From contig CACYUI010000007.1 in NCBI GenBank assembly GCA_902777605.1, positions 2,714-61,663 of the forward strand: a DNA stretch of 58,950 nt, in the 5' to 3' direction. A model generated the notes under the pieces. That model saw nothing but the letters and a program-made list of their open reading frames with translations. It was not told where the DNA came from and did no database searches. Within the stretch, counting starts at the first letter, position 1, and each line of letters starts with the position of its first letter. The translations under genes and the position numbers were made by a program. Positions 16,665 to 26,316 of this stretch are shown piece after piece. This stretch comes from an uncultured bacterium. Lineage in GTDB: Bacteria; Cyanobacteriota; Vampirovibrionia; Gastranaerophilales; Gastranaerophilaceae.

Positions 16665-19241
16665 CTATCTGACATCTGATTGAACATAATTAGAAGAAAA
16701 GTATTTGTTTGCAACTTTTATAATATCTGAAGCAGTCACATTATTTATCATATTAATATAAGAGCTCAAAAAATCATAACCAAATCCATATGCTTCAAAA
16801 TATCCGATATTTGATGCTTTTTCGGCATTTGTTTCTTGTGCTAATATAAATCCGCCTTTTAACCTTTCTTTTGCATTATTTAATTCTGTATCTGAAACAA
16901 ATTCTAATTTTAGTCTGTTTATTTCATTTAAAATTTTATCTTTTGAATATTCCAGTGAATTAGGATTTGTTCCGATATATGTTAAAAATATTCCACCTAG
17001 CATTTTCGGAGAATACGCAGAGCCAAGTTGATAAGCTAAGCCATCAGCTTCTCTCAGATTTCTGTATAAGCGAGAGCTTAATCCTGAACCAAGCATAGTA
17101 TTAATAACCTTTAGAGTTACAAAGTCATTTTTGTCTTGAACTCCGGCTGTTTGCCACCCGATAATCAGCCATGCTGTCTTTAAGTCTTTTATTGTCTTTG
17201 AAATAGTTTTATGAGAATTGAGCTTTGTTACTGTATAATTTTTATAATTAACCTTTTGTGCTTTCTTATCTTTAAACATTGAAGAAAGTCTTTGTGCAAA
17301 ATCAGCAGAATTAACATTACCATTTACTGATACTATCACATTTTTTGAATCAAAAATTTTATTATAATATCTCAATACATCTGCTCTTGTAACAGAAGGT
17401 AATGTTTTTTCTAATACTTTATTAGTACGAGAATAAACACTGTTTTCATATATTAATGACTTGAATTCTTCAAACGCTATATTCATAGGAACATCTCGTC
17501 TTTGACGAATTTTTGATAAAATTTCGGAACGCTTTTTTTCAAGCTCATAATCATCAAAAACAGCATTATTTACAATTTCATTTAATATTTGTAGGGTTAA
17601 ATCTATTTGTTTTGTAGTTGTTTGAACATCTATTACAAAAAAGTCTTCTTCAGCTTTTACTTTTATTTCTATTCCATTTTCATCTAAGATTTGAGCAAGC
17701 TCATGAGATGAAAATTTCTTAGTCCCTTTTAAGAGAGTTTCTGCTGCTAAAGTGCCTTCTCCCGGGAGATTTTCTATAAATTCGCCGCCTTTTGCAATTA
17801 CAGTCATAGCAATAATATCATTATTTTTGTTTTCATTTACCAAAATTGTCATTCCGTTAGAAGCTGCATATTTTGTAGTCCCATTATTTTCAGAAACTTT
17901 TTGTATCTTTGGTTCATCTTCATGTTTTAGAGTTACATCCTTAGTAGAAGATGGCAAAATTATTGATATGGCGCTTTTATTTTTGCCCAAATATTTTTTT
18001 GCGGCATTTTGTACAGCAAGAGCATCTACACTGCTAATTCCGTTTATATAATTTTTGTACAAATCAGCTTTTCCTGTAAGGGCAATGATATAACCCAATT
18101 CAGAGGCTATATTTGAGGTAGATTCTCTTGAAAAATATGTATCCTGAATTATTTTATTCTTTGCAATTTTTAATTCTTCGTCTGTAATCCCATATTTTTG
18201 AATTTTTGAAATATTTTCAAATATTTCTTTTTCCAGTTTTTCAGCATTTTGAGGTACAAAATTTGCACTTATATATAATATTCCATCTTCCTTCATACTT
18301 GAATTTGATGCTGATATAGAATATGCTAATGCTTTTTGCTCTTTTATATCTTTATTTAATCTTGAAGAATTTCCGCCGCCGAGAATTTGAGCTAAAACAT
18401 CCAGAGCAAAAGTATCTTTGTCAGAAATATTAACTCCTCTGAAACCAATTATTAAATAACCTGATTGAGCATCAGAATATTCTACATTCTTTCGTTGAGA
18501 TGTAATAGGATGTTCTTTTTTATTAAAGTGCTTTGGAGCTTTTTTAGATTCTTGATTAAAAGCTGACTGAATTTTGCTTAAAACATTTTGTGTATCTACA
18601 TCACCAACAACAATAGTTACCATGTTAGCAGGAGAGTAATACTTATTAAAGTATTCCAAAATTTCTTCTCTCCTCAACATTCCGACAACATCAGATGAAC
18701 CTATTACCTTTCGTTTATAAGGGTGATTTTTATACATTAATTCATTTAAGTTGTCATAATTTTTCTTTGATGGTGTATTTCCATCTTTTGCAATTTCTTC
18801 TAAAACAACTTTTCTTTCTTTTTCCAATTCTTTTCTTGGAATTTGAGGATTTAGAAGCATGTCCGAATGAAGGTCTAATGCAGTATCAAAATATTCTGAA
18901 GGAATGGTTATATAATAATGCGTAAAATCCTTACTCGTTGCAGCATTAACTATTGCTCCTTTAGACTCTAATAAACTATCCATTTCGCCAGTTGGATGAG
19001 CTTTTGTTCCTTTAAAGAATAAATGTTCTAAAAAATGAGATATCCCTGTATTAGAATCATTTTCATTAATTGAACCTGTTTTAATCCATGTGTCAATCGT
19101 TACAATAGGGTTGTTATGGATTTCATAGATTACAACAGTTTGACCATTCGGTAATTTATGAATTGTATAATCTGCTGCAAATCCACATGTTACACTAAAA
19201 AATAATATTAATACTACGAAAAAATATTTTAATTTATACAT
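16665..19241 (-). CDS. Exported M16 zinc peptidase (two-domain, pitrilysin-like)
   Basis: This 858-residue protein begins with a signal peptide (about 1-22) and contains two M16 half-units. The first has the inverted zinc motif HFLEH (69-73) and the distal Glu148/149, so it should be catalytic. The second (from about 440) lacks the motif and is the structural partner. The start at 19241 was chosen because GGGG lies close upstream and a signal peptide follows; an in-frame ATG 13 codons earlier has neither. A TATAAT box lies near 19271-19276 on the minus strand. It leads the operon with the membrane peptide, M23 peptidase, lptD and aldolase. Periplasmic peptide clearance is the likely role. Confidence 0.9.
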   Translation of the reverse strand: MYKLKYFFVVLILFFSVTCGFAADYTIHKLPNGQTVVIYEIHNNPIVTIDTWIKTGSINENDSNTGISHFLEHLFFKGTKAHPTGEMDSLLESKGAIVNAATSKDFTHYYITIPSEYFDTALDLHSDMLLNPQIPRKELEKERKVVLEEIAKDGNTPSKKNYDNLNELMYKNHPYKRKVIGSSDVVGMLRREEILEYFNKYYSPANMVTIVVGDVDTQNVLSKIQSAFNQESKKAPKHFNKKEHPITSQRKNVEYSDAQSGYLIIGFRGVNISDKDTFALDVLAQILGGGNSSRLNKDIKEQKALAYSISASNSSMKEDGILYISANFVPQNAEKLEKEIFENISKIQKYGITDEELKIAKNKIIQDTYFSRESTSNIASELGYIIALTGKADLYKNYINGISSVDALAVQNAAKKYLGKNKSAISIILPSSTKDVTLKHEDEPKIQKVSENNGTTKYAASNGMTILVNENKNNDIIAMTVIAKGGEFIENLPGEGTLAAETLLKGTKKFSSHELAQILDENGIEIKVKAEEDFFVIDVQTTTKQIDLTLQILNEIVNNAVFDDYELEKKRSEILSKIRQRRDVPMNIAFEEFKSLIYENSVYSRTNKVLEKTLPSVTRADVLRYYNKIFDSKNVIVSVNGNVNSADFAQRLSSMFKDKKAQKVNYKNYTVTKLNSHKTISKTIKDLKTAWLIIGWQTAGVQDKNDFVTLKVINTMLGSGLSSRLYRNLREADGLAYQLGSAYSPKMLGGIFLTYIGTNPNSLEYSKDKILNEINRLKLEFVSDTELNNAKERLKGGFILAQETNAEKASNIGYFEAYGFGYDFLSSYINMINNVTASDIIKVANKYFSSNYVQSDVR

Positions 19242-19310
19242 ACATATACCCCATCTTATATAAAATATCATATTATACACAAAGGAGTTTTTCTATAGTT
19301 AATATAGTCA

Positions 19311-19346
19311 TAAAAAAACTTGTCCCTTATGAGACAAGTTTTTTTT
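19311..19346. terminator. Intrinsic terminator after pilT
   Basis: AAAACTTGTC and GACAAGTTTT arms, with A and T runs on both sides, form a symmetric hairpin just after the pilT stop on the minus strand. Confidence 0.85.
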
Positions 19347-19362
19347 ATATAAAGAAAATTTA

Positions 19363-20433
19363 TTAGCTATTTTGCAAACCGCGCTTAAATTCTTCCGGAC
19401 GACTTGAACGAGATAGAGCATCTTCTAAAGTAATTTTCTTTTTCATGTACAAATCTCTAAGCGCCATTTCTAAGGTTTGCATGCCAAAACCTGAGTTTGT
19501 TTGCATTGTAGAATATATTTGAGCAGCTTTTGCTTCACGAATCAAGTTTGCAATTGCAGGAATTACTAACATAACTTCCTGAGCCATGACACGACCTTGT
19601 TTTGTACCATCTGCCTGCAATAATGGCAACAATGTTTGAGAAAACACTGCTACCAATGAATTTGAAAGCTGTACACGAACCTGTTGCTGCTGTCCTTCAG
19701 GGAATACATCAATAATACGGTCAATAGTTTGAGAAGCTGAAGATGTGTGTAATGTTCCAAATACTAAGTGACCTGTTTCTGCCGCTGTAAGAGCAAGTCT
19801 GATTGTATCCAAATCTCTCATCTCACCTACTAGAATAATATCAGGGTCTTCACGAAGTGCTGATTTAAGAGCATTGGCAAAGCTTCTTGTGTCTTGCCCT
19901 AATTCCCTTTGGTGAATAATAGATCTCTTTGACGGATGAATAAATTCGATAGGGTCTTCGATTGTCAAAATATGTTCAGATCTGGTTTCGTTGATATAGT
20001 TTATCATCGCAGCCAATGTAGTTGACTTACCTGAACCCGTTGGACCTGTTACCAAAACCAGTCCTCTTGGTTTTTCAGAAATTTTTCGTACCGTATCGGA
20101 TAATCCTAATTCTTTAAAAGATGGAACTTTTGATGCAATTACACGGAACGCTGCCGCATAGTTTCCTCTGTCTTTATAAATATTTACCCTAAAACGGCTT
20201 AATCCCTGTATACCGTATGAAAAGTCAAGTTCCCAATCTTGTTCAAGTCTACGGCGTTGTTCCTTATTAAGCATTGGGAATAATAATAACTCAACTTCTT
20301 CTGGCTTCAATGCGGGAACATCCATTCTCTGCAAATTACCATCAATACGAACAACAGGTGGTAGACCTGCTGATATATGGAGGTCAGAACCTCTTTGTTT
20401 TACAACTACTTCCAAGTATTTTTCAATAAGCAT
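19363..20433 (-). CDS. pilT: Type IV pilus retraction ATPase PilT
   Basis: This 356-residue cytosolic hexameric ATPase drives pilus retraction for twitching or DNA uptake. It has the N-terminal PAS-like domain (about 1-100), Walker A GPTGSGKS (130-137), Asp box EDPIEF (159-164), Walker B ILVGE (200-204) and a His box GHLVFGTLHT (221-230). Length and the absence of the N-terminal PilB domain fit PilT rather than PilB. No other pilus gene is adjacent, so the rest of the machine must be elsewhere. It has a single-gene transcript ending in the symmetric terminator. Confidence 0.95.
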   Translation of the reverse strand: MLIEKYLEVVVKQRGSDLHISAGLPPVVRIDGNLQRMDVPALKPEEVELLLFPMLNKEQRRRLEQDWELDFSYGIQGLSRFRVNIYKDRGNYAAAFRVIASKVPSFKELGLSDTVRKISEKPRGLVLVTGPTGSGKSTTLAAMINYINETRSEHILTIEDPIEFIHPSKRSIIHQRELGQDTRSFANALKSALREDPDIILVGEMRDLDTIRLALTAAETGHLVFGTLHTSSASQTIDRIIDVFPEGQQQQVRVQLSNSLVAVFSQTLLPLLQADGTKQGRVMAQEVMLVIPAIANLIREAKAAQIYSTMQTNSGFGMQTLEMALRDLYMKKKITLEDALSRSSRPEEFKRGLQNS

Positions 20434-20524
20434 TATAATTAGCCCTCATATCATTTTTTACAAAAATTATATAACGGAAATTCTGTTTTGTAAATAAATT
20501 ATGTAACAATTCAAAGGTTGTAAA

Positions 20525-20562
20525 GTCAATTGGTTGACATTGCAACTTATAAATAATATAAT
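20525..20562 (+). promoter_or_regulatory. marR promoter with operator-like palindromes
   Basis: -35 TTGACA (20534-20539) and -10 TATAAT (20557-20562) are separated by 17 nt. GTCAA-TTGG-TTGAC (20525-20538) is a perfect inverted repeat covering the -35. The site at 20533-20547 matches the operator at the hemolysin-III promoter at 13 of 15 positions. Autoregulation by the MarR protein is inferred. Confidence 0.65.
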
Positions 20563-20576
20563 AACTGGGGGATATT

Positions 20577-21032
20577 ATGAATGAAGTCAAAGCTAAACAC
20601 TATGTAGATACTATTATTCACATAACTGATAGCTTGTTGCGCAGAATAAAATCGGAGTTGCGACAAAAATTTGATGACATAAATTCTGATATAACAAGTG
20701 AGCAGTTTGTCGTACTTGACACTATCAGTTGTTATCCTAATATATATCAACAAAAATTGTCATCAATTTTAATGAAAGACAAATCAAACATTACAAGAAT
20801 TATAAGAATTCTTGAATCAAAAGAATTTATAACAAAAAAGGTCGGAAACAAAGATGGCAGACTGGTTTATTTTTTAAGCATAACAAAAAAGGGTGAACAA
20901 ATTATTGATTTAGTAATGCCAAAGATAAAAAAATGTATCACAGATATGTTTGAAAGTGTAAGTGATGAAGAGATAGAACTTCTTCATAGTTTAAGCAAAA
21001 AATTTGATAAAGATTTACACAATGTAAACTAA
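20577..21032 (+). CDS. MarR family transcriptional regulator
   Basis: This 151-residue winged-helix dimeric regulator has N- and C-terminal dimer helices around a central DNA-binding domain (about 40-110). It includes the recognition region QQKLSSILMKDKSNITRII and the wing KVGNKDGRLVYFLSITKKG; the Asp-Gly-Arg wing tip is a MarR signature. GGGGGA precedes the ATG. Its promoter carries inverted repeats over the -35, and a near-identical site controls the hemolysin-III-like gene at 52.9 kb. It is therefore probably an autorepressor with at least one remote target. Confidence 0.9.
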   Translation: MNEVKAKHYVDTIIHITDSLLRRIKSELRQKFDDINSDITSEQFVVLDTISCYPNIYQQKLSSILMKDKSNITRIIRILESKEFITKKVGNKDGRLVYFLSITKKGEQIIDLVMPKIKKCITDMFESVSDEEIELLHSLSKKFDKDLHNVN

Positions 21033-21058
21033 TTTAATACATTCAAAATAACGACTTT

Positions 21059-21086
21059 AAGGACTGTTTTACAGTCCTTTTTTTTA
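21059..21086 (+). terminator. Intrinsic terminator after marR
   Basis: AAGGACTG/CAGTCCTT forms an 8-bp stem followed by a run of T residues. It also lies immediately after the stop of the converging gltD-like gene. Confidence 0.85.
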
Positions 21087-22454
21087 TTATAGAGTTGTAA
21101 GATATTCATTAATAGCTTTTGCAGCTTTTTTACCTGCACCCATAGCATTTATAGCATTTGATTCACCTACAGGTGCAACATCACCACCTGCATAGATATG
21201 CTTAATAGAAGTTTCTCTTGTTTCAGTATCGACAGTAAAATATCCCTTTCTGTCTGTATCGAATTCTATTCCATCCATCTTTGCAGATTTTTGTATAATA
21301 GGATTTGGACCTGTTCCAAGAGCAACAATTACCGTATCTACATCCAAGTCTACAAAATTTCCTGTCCCTACTGGGGATCTTCTTCCTGATTGATCAGGTT
21401 CGCCAAGCTCCATAATTTCAAATTTCATTCCGTTAACATATCCATCTTTGTCATAAATTTCTTTTGGAGCTCTTAAAAATACAAATTGGACACCTTCTTC
21501 TTTTGCATGTCTAATTTCTTCCAGCCTTGCAGGAAGCTCTGCTTCTGTTCTTCTATACACAATATAAACTTTTTCAAAACCTACACGAACAGAAGTTCTT
21601 GCAGCATCCATAGCGACATTTCCACCTCCGATTACGGCAACGGATTTACCTACTTTTAACGGAGTTGCTGTTTTTTCATCATTTGCCTGCATTAGATTAA
21701 CTCTTGTTAAAAATTCATTTGCAGAAAATACACCGTTTAGATTTTCGCCTTTAATATTCATCATTTTAGGAAGTCCGGCTCCCGAGCATATAAATATTGC
21801 ATCATATCCGTCATCTTCCAGCTGTTTTAAAGTTATGGATTTTCCTACAATAACATTTTTTTCAAACTTTACGCCCATTTTTTTTAAAGAATCTATCTCT
21901 CTGTCCAATACTGTTCTTGGAAGTCTAAAGGGCGGAATACCATATCTTAAAACACCGCCAAATTTATGCAGCGCCTCAAAAATAGTTACATCATGTCCGG
22001 CTTTTCTTAAATCTGATGCGGCAGTAATTCCCGCACATCCTGAGCCAACGATTGCAACTTTTTTCCCTGTTGGAATTATTTGCGGTGTTTTAGGAGTAGT
22101 ATTATCACCTACATATCTTTCTAATGCCCCAATAGCAACCGCTTCGCCTTTTATTCCTAAAACGCATTTCCCTTCGCACTGTCTTTCTTGCGGGCAAACC
22201 CTACCGCAAACTGACGGAAGCATGCTTGTTTGCCTAATTATTTCGCCGGCCTCATCAAGTTTATCTTCTTTTAAAGCTTTTATAAAATTAGGAATTTGTA
22301 TATTTACCGGACACCCTTGAACACACCTTGGATTTTTACAATTCAGACATCTGGAAGCTTCTTGTTTAACCTGTTCTTCGGTTAAATTAGACTCAACCGG
22401 TTCAAAATTATGTCTGCGTTCTATTTTATCTTGTTCAATCGGTCTTTGGCGCAT
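21087..22454 (-). CDS. GltD-like NAD(P)-dependent oxidoreductase (glutamate synthase small-subunit family)
   Basis: From ATG 22454 the product is 455 residues. An N-terminal domain holds two 4Fe-4S clusters (Cys36, 39, 44, 48 and Cys83, 87, 93, 97). An FAD-binding GSGCAG follows at 137-142 and an NAD(P)-binding GGGNVAMDAA at about 276. This is the GltD layout that feeds electrons to a partner such as GltB or to ferredoxin-type acceptors. No gltB is nearby, so an NfnB-type or other partner is possible. ATG 22454 has GGGAG 9 nt upstream; the ATG at 22463 touches that site and is less likely. Confidence 0.88.
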   Translation of the reverse strand: MRQRPIEQDKIERRHNFEPVESNLTEEQVKQEASRCLNCKNPRCVQGCPVNIQIPNFIKALKEDKLDEAGEIIRQTSMLPSVCGRVCPQERQCEGKCVLGIKGEAVAIGALERYVGDNTTPKTPQIIPTGKKVAIVGSGCAGITAASDLRKAGHDVTIFEALHKFGGVLRYGIPPFRLPRTVLDREIDSLKKMGVKFEKNVIVGKSITLKQLEDDGYDAIFICSGAGLPKMMNIKGENLNGVFSANEFLTRVNLMQANDEKTATPLKVGKSVAVIGGGNVAMDAARTSVRVGFEKVYIVYRRTEAELPARLEEIRHAKEEGVQFVFLRAPKEIYDKDGYVNGMKFEIMELGEPDQSGRRSPVGTGNFVDLDVDTVIVALGTGPNPIIQKSAKMDGIEFDTDRKGYFTVDTETRETSIKHIYAGGDVAPVGESNAINAMGAGKKAAKAINEYLTTL

Positions 22455-22518
22455 AATAAACATCTCCCATACTTATACTAATTTTCATATAGAATTATAC
22501 CAAAAAAAATTTTTATTC

Positions 22519-22524
22519 TATAAT
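22519..22524 (+). promoter_or_regulatory. -10 box of wecB (leaderless type)
   Basis: TATAAT ends 7 nt before ATG 22532, with no Shine-Dalgarno sequence between. A purine +1 would coincide with the start codon. Confidence 0.65.
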
Positions 22525-22531
22525 TTAGAGT

Positions 22532-23650
22532 ATGAAAAATATCGCTTTTGTATTTGGGACGCGTCCCGAAATTATAAAATTAGCACCTGTGATACTTGAA
22601 TTGAGAAAGTATCCCGAATATTACAATGTAATAATATGTAACACTGAACAGCAAAAAGAACTTTCTAATCAAACTTTAGCTTATTTTGGACTAAAAGCAG
22701 ATTATAATCTTGATTGTATGAGAGAAAATCAATCTTTATCCTCTGTTCAAGCAAGAATTTTAACATCACTTGATGAAGTTTATTGTGCAAATAAAATAGA
22801 TGCAACTATTGTTCAGGGTGATACAATGACTGTTCTTTGCGGTGCGTTAACAAGTTTTTATCATAAAATTCCGATATTTCATGTTGAAGCTGGTCTGCGT
22901 TCTTATGACATTTTTGAACCATTTCCTGAAGAAGTCATGCGACAGATGACATCAAGAGTTGCAGATTTACACTTCGCTCCAACTGAAGTAAACAGAACGG
23001 CTTTATTAAAAGAAAATATTTCCGAAGATAAAATACATGTTGTTGGAAACACAGTTATAGATGCTCTTTTCTGTTTGTCTGAAGAAGTAATAGAACAATC
23101 AAAAAAATTCTTTGAGACAAATGGTATTAATATTGATGAAAAATTAGTTTTAATCACCGCTCACAGGAGAGAAAATCACGGGGAAAGAATTGACAGGATT
23201 ATAGATGCAATTCAACATCTTGTTGAAAAATATAATGACCACACATTTGTAATACCAGTTCATCCTAATCCAAATGTCAAGAATAAAATACATAACAGAC
23301 TTGAAAATTACAAAAATGTTCATTTGTTAACACCGCTTGATTATCCGTATTTGGTATACCTTATGAAGCATGCTAAATTAATATTGACTGACTCAGGCGG
23401 AATTCAAGAAGAAGCACCTTCGTTTGCCTGCCCGACTCTTGTTATGAGGTACGAAACAGAAAGAAAAGAGGGTATCGATGCAGGGGTTTCAAAACTTGTT
23501 GGAGCAGATTACGATAAAATTGTTGACGAGTCAGAAAAAGTTTTATCAAAAACAAAAGCTGAGAGCAGGCTAATTGCACAAAACCCATATGGTGACGGCA
23601 AAGCATCAATCAGAATTGAAAAAATTATTAAAACATTCTTTAATAATTAA
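22532..23650 (+). CDS. wecB: UDP-N-acetylglucosamine 2-epimerase (non-hydrolysing)
   Basis: This 372-residue GT-B fold enzyme interconverts UDP-GlcNAc and UDP-ManNAc for surface polysaccharide. Family marks are GTRPEIIKLAPV (9-20), QGDTMT (95-100), HVEAGLRS (117-124), the His-Arg pair in TAHRREN (209-215) and DSGGIQEEAP (287-296). The usual RxxTERPEG loop reads RYETERKEG (306-314), with Lys for Pro. It stands alone, flanked by a TATAAT box right before the start and by a strong terminator. Other polymer genes are not adjacent apart from manC 4 kb away. Confidence 0.93.
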   Translation: MKNIAFVFGTRPEIIKLAPVILELRKYPEYYNVIICNTEQQKELSNQTLAYFGLKADYNLDCMRENQSLSSVQARILTSLDEVYCANKIDATIVQGDTMTVLCGALTSFYHKIPIFHVEAGLRSYDIFEPFPEEVMRQMTSRVADLHFAPTEVNRTALLKENISEDKIHVVGNTVIDALFCLSEEVIEQSKKFFETNGINIDEKLVLITAHRRENHGERIDRIIDAIQHLVEKYNDHTFVIPVHPNPNVKNKIHNRLENYKNVHLLTPLDYPYLVYLMKHAKLILTDSGGIQEEAPSFACPTLVMRYETERKEGIDAGVSKLVGADYDKIVDESEKVLSKTKAESRLIAQNPYGDGKASIRIEKIIKTFFNN

Positions 23651-23662
23651 AATGTTTTCTAT

Positions 23663-23695
23663 AAAAAAAGCGAATGACATATTCATTCGCTTTTT
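23663..23695. terminator. Bidirectional intrinsic terminator
   Basis: AAAAAGCGAATGA and TCATTCGCTTTTT pair perfectly around CATAT, between the converging wecB and TolC-fusion genes. Confidence 0.9.
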
Positions 23696-23713
23696 GCTGT
23701 TTTTAATCTCTTA

Positions 23714-26215
23714 TTACAAATTAAGTTTAAAGTCATCTTCTGCAGGAAGTATTGCAGGAATTCCCTTTATCCATTTTTTAGCTTCTTCACTTGCCTGTGT
23801 CCAGTCTACTGATAACAGACCTCTTTGAACCCATACAAGTTCTTTAAAAAATTCATATTGAGAATTCAGGGCATCTACTTTTGCTTTATAGTATAAATCA
23901 TGGGCATCAGCTAATTGGTTTACAGAAACCTCTCCTCTTAAGTATTTTGCCTTTACCATATCGTAGTTCTCTGATTCAGCAAACATAGCTTTATAAGATT
24001 TTTCTATCATAAAGTATTTTGATATAGCACGGTTTACGACCGAGCGAACCTGCATCTCTATTTCGGTATTAACTTCTTCTAAGTATGCATTAAGTTCGTT
24101 TAATTCGGCTTTACACCTTCCGATTTCCGCAATCTTATGTCCACCCTCAATAGGTTTCCATTGAGCACCGATAAAGAATCTGAAAGATTGCTCATTAAGT
24201 CCTAAGTATGGAGAAGCTGCATTCATCATAGCACCGCCTATTGTACCGGGTCCCATTCCAGGTCCGGCACCTGCAGCTGCTGCAGAAATTCCTGCATAAG
24301 AAGCTTTTGCCCCCATTAATTGCTGATGACCTTCATTCTCATATGGCAAATTTCGTGCAAATTGACTTGTATATTCCAAAGACATCTTAGCGTTTGGCAT
24401 AAAGAATTTCTGTCCGTAATTTGACATTTCCGCCTTCTTCATGGCAATTGCTGCCTTAAGTTTTGTTGTTTCAGGTGAAAGGTACTGAACTTCTTGAACA
24501 AGCATGTCTGTAAATTGACCTAATTTTTTAGGATTACGCACATGATCAATTATATGCAAGTCTGTTGTAAAGAACGCAGGGTCATTTGCTGTAAGTGGTT
24601 TAAATGCAAAGTCTTCCTTCTGATTTGTATTCATTAATTTACTAATTTGAACCAGTAGATTTTTGTAATCTGCTTGCATAGAAAGGAGTTTCTTTTCTTG
24701 CTCACTTACTTCTCCTGCCCAGCGAAATACTTCTTCATACCCGCATTTTCCGGTTTTTTCTCTTACACGAGCCATAGCAAGATTTTCTCTTGTTTCTTGT
24801 ACAGATTCTTCTTGAACCTTGAGCATATTACCAAGCATAAGCGTTTCAATATACAAATTTGCAACTTGATATTCTGTATTAGCTTTTGTTAAATCATGTT
24901 CTGCCTTATCAAATTTTAATTTTTTATGTTTAACAATAATATTAGTTACCAAATCAGGTGAATAAAGCACTTGATCCATTGCAAGAGTAAATGCACCTGC
25001 ACTTGTTGGAACATTAGAATATGATTCTGCATACTTACTGTTATATGTTTGATAACCTAAATCAATTCTCAAAGTTGGTAAATATCTCAAATACGCACTC
25101 GCAACAGATCGTCTTGCAGCATCTATTAAGTACTTCTTTCTTACCATATCAAGGTTGCCTTCATCCAAGGTCTTAATTAATTCACCCAAATCATATGTTT
25201 TTTTAGGCTTATGAGATATTACAACCGAATTATTTAATAACCTTAATGCCGGTGTATACCCTAATGCTTCTCCCGTATCTGAATTATAGAAAATTACCTT
25301 TTCATCATAAAAAGGAATTTTTTCATTTTTAACTGCTTTTCCGTGAAGAACACCATGAATATTAAAAGAAGTTGCCTCAGCAAGTTTTTTATCTACATCA
25401 AAAGTAGAAGTACCTAGCATTGCACCTAAATCAACATCTTCTTTACCTACAGAAGAGAATGTCGGCAATTTTTTTCGATTTAGTTGCTGATACATATCTT
25501 TTCTTTGGTCAGAAGTTAAGTTGTAAAGCGGTGTAACAAAAACAGAATCTACATCACTTGGTATTTTAGAAAGAGAAGAACTTATGTTTTTGTTAACAGG
25601 AACAACTGCAAATGATAAATCGCAATTTTTCTCTTTTAATTTTTTAGCAATAAATGTATTCCAATCATTTCTTGTTTTGTAATATGTTTCATTCATCAAA
25701 ATAGCTGTCTTTTTAATATTAGGATTAAGAACTTTAAATGTTGAAAAGTCACTTGCCATCTGTTGAATAGGGTTAAAGAAATGATCCCCAAAATCTCTCA
25801 GACCATACTGATCAATTGTGACAACATATTTATTTTTATTTTTCTTGTCAGAATAATAGTTACTTGATAAATAACCTAAAGAAATAACCATTCTTGCTCT
25901 TGAAGCAAGAGCTTTATCAGAAGCTGCAATTGCACCTTTTTCTGTCCAATCGCCTGTGAAAATTAAATCTTTAGGGAAATTAGCCTTATAATCAGGCAAA
26001 AGCGAACGAGCAATTGTTTTTTGGAATTTTTCTAAAACAACAGCATTTTTATCTGACGGTCCGTCAAAAACAAATGCCAAATCAATAGGTTTTGCGTTTG
26101 CTGGTACTTTTGAAGCACTAACGCTTGCCGCTTGCACAGTTTGTGCCGCAATTACCGGTGCAGCACTAAACGAGCACATTACAAGCGCAAGAATGCCGCA
26201 GAAAAATCTTTTCAT
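23714..26215 (-). CDS. Periplasmic binding-like domain fused to a TolC-family outer membrane protein
   Basis: This 833-residue exported protein has a signal peptide (about 1-24). The first module (about 43-330) resembles the ABC_sub_bind/type 1 periplasmic-binding fold: alternating strands and helices, with VISLGYLSSNYY, AILMNE and VDSVFVTP segments. The second module (about 345-815) has TolC features: paired long helical hairpins, repeated YQVANLYIETL-like and AKYLRGEVSVNQLADA-like pieces, and beta strands with aromatic residues. A Gly/Ala/Met-rich insertion lies around 640-670. TolC would form an export duct across the outer membrane. The binding-like module at its N-terminus is unusual. 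It is a single gene with no adjacent efflux pump. Confidence 0.8.
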   Translation of the reverse strand: MKRFFCGILALVMCSFSAAPVIAAQTVQAASVSASKVPANAKPIDLAFVFDGPSDKNAVVLEKFQKTIARSLLPDYKANFPKDLIFTGDWTEKGAIAASDKALASRARMVISLGYLSSNYYSDKKNKNKYVVTIDQYGLRDFGDHFFNPIQQMASDFSTFKVLNPNIKKTAILMNETYYKTRNDWNTFIAKKLKEKNCDLSFAVVPVNKNISSSLSKIPSDVDSVFVTPLYNLTSDQRKDMYQQLNRKKLPTFSSVGKEDVDLGAMLGTSTFDVDKKLAEATSFNIHGVLHGKAVKNEKIPFYDEKVIFYNSDTGEALGYTPALRLLNNSVVISHKPKKTYDLGELIKTLDEGNLDMVRKKYLIDAARRSVASAYLRYLPTLRIDLGYQTYNSKYAESYSNVPTSAGAFTLAMDQVLYSPDLVTNIIVKHKKLKFDKAEHDLTKANTEYQVANLYIETLMLGNMLKVQEESVQETRENLAMARVREKTGKCGYEEVFRWAGEVSEQEKKLLSMQADYKNLLVQISKLMNTNQKEDFAFKPLTANDPAFFTTDLHIIDHVRNPKKLGQFTDMLVQEVQYLSPETTKLKAAIAMKKAEMSNYGQKFFMPNAKMSLEYTSQFARNLPYENEGHQQLMGAKASYAGISAAAAGAGPGMGPGTIGGAMMNAASPYLGLNEQSFRFFIGAQWKPIEGGHKIAEIGRCKAELNELNAYLEEVNTEIEMQVRSVVNRAISKYFMIEKSYKAMFAESENYDMVKAKYLRGEVSVNQLADAHDLYYKAKVDALNSQYEFFKELVWVQRGLLSVDWTQASEEAKKWIKGIPAILPAEDDFKLNL

Positions 26216-26316
26216 ATATACACTCCCAATTTAATAAAACGACCTTATTTGAATATAATAACAAAAACATGTCAAAAAGATACAATTGTAACAAAATTGT
26301 AAAATTATATAAAATA

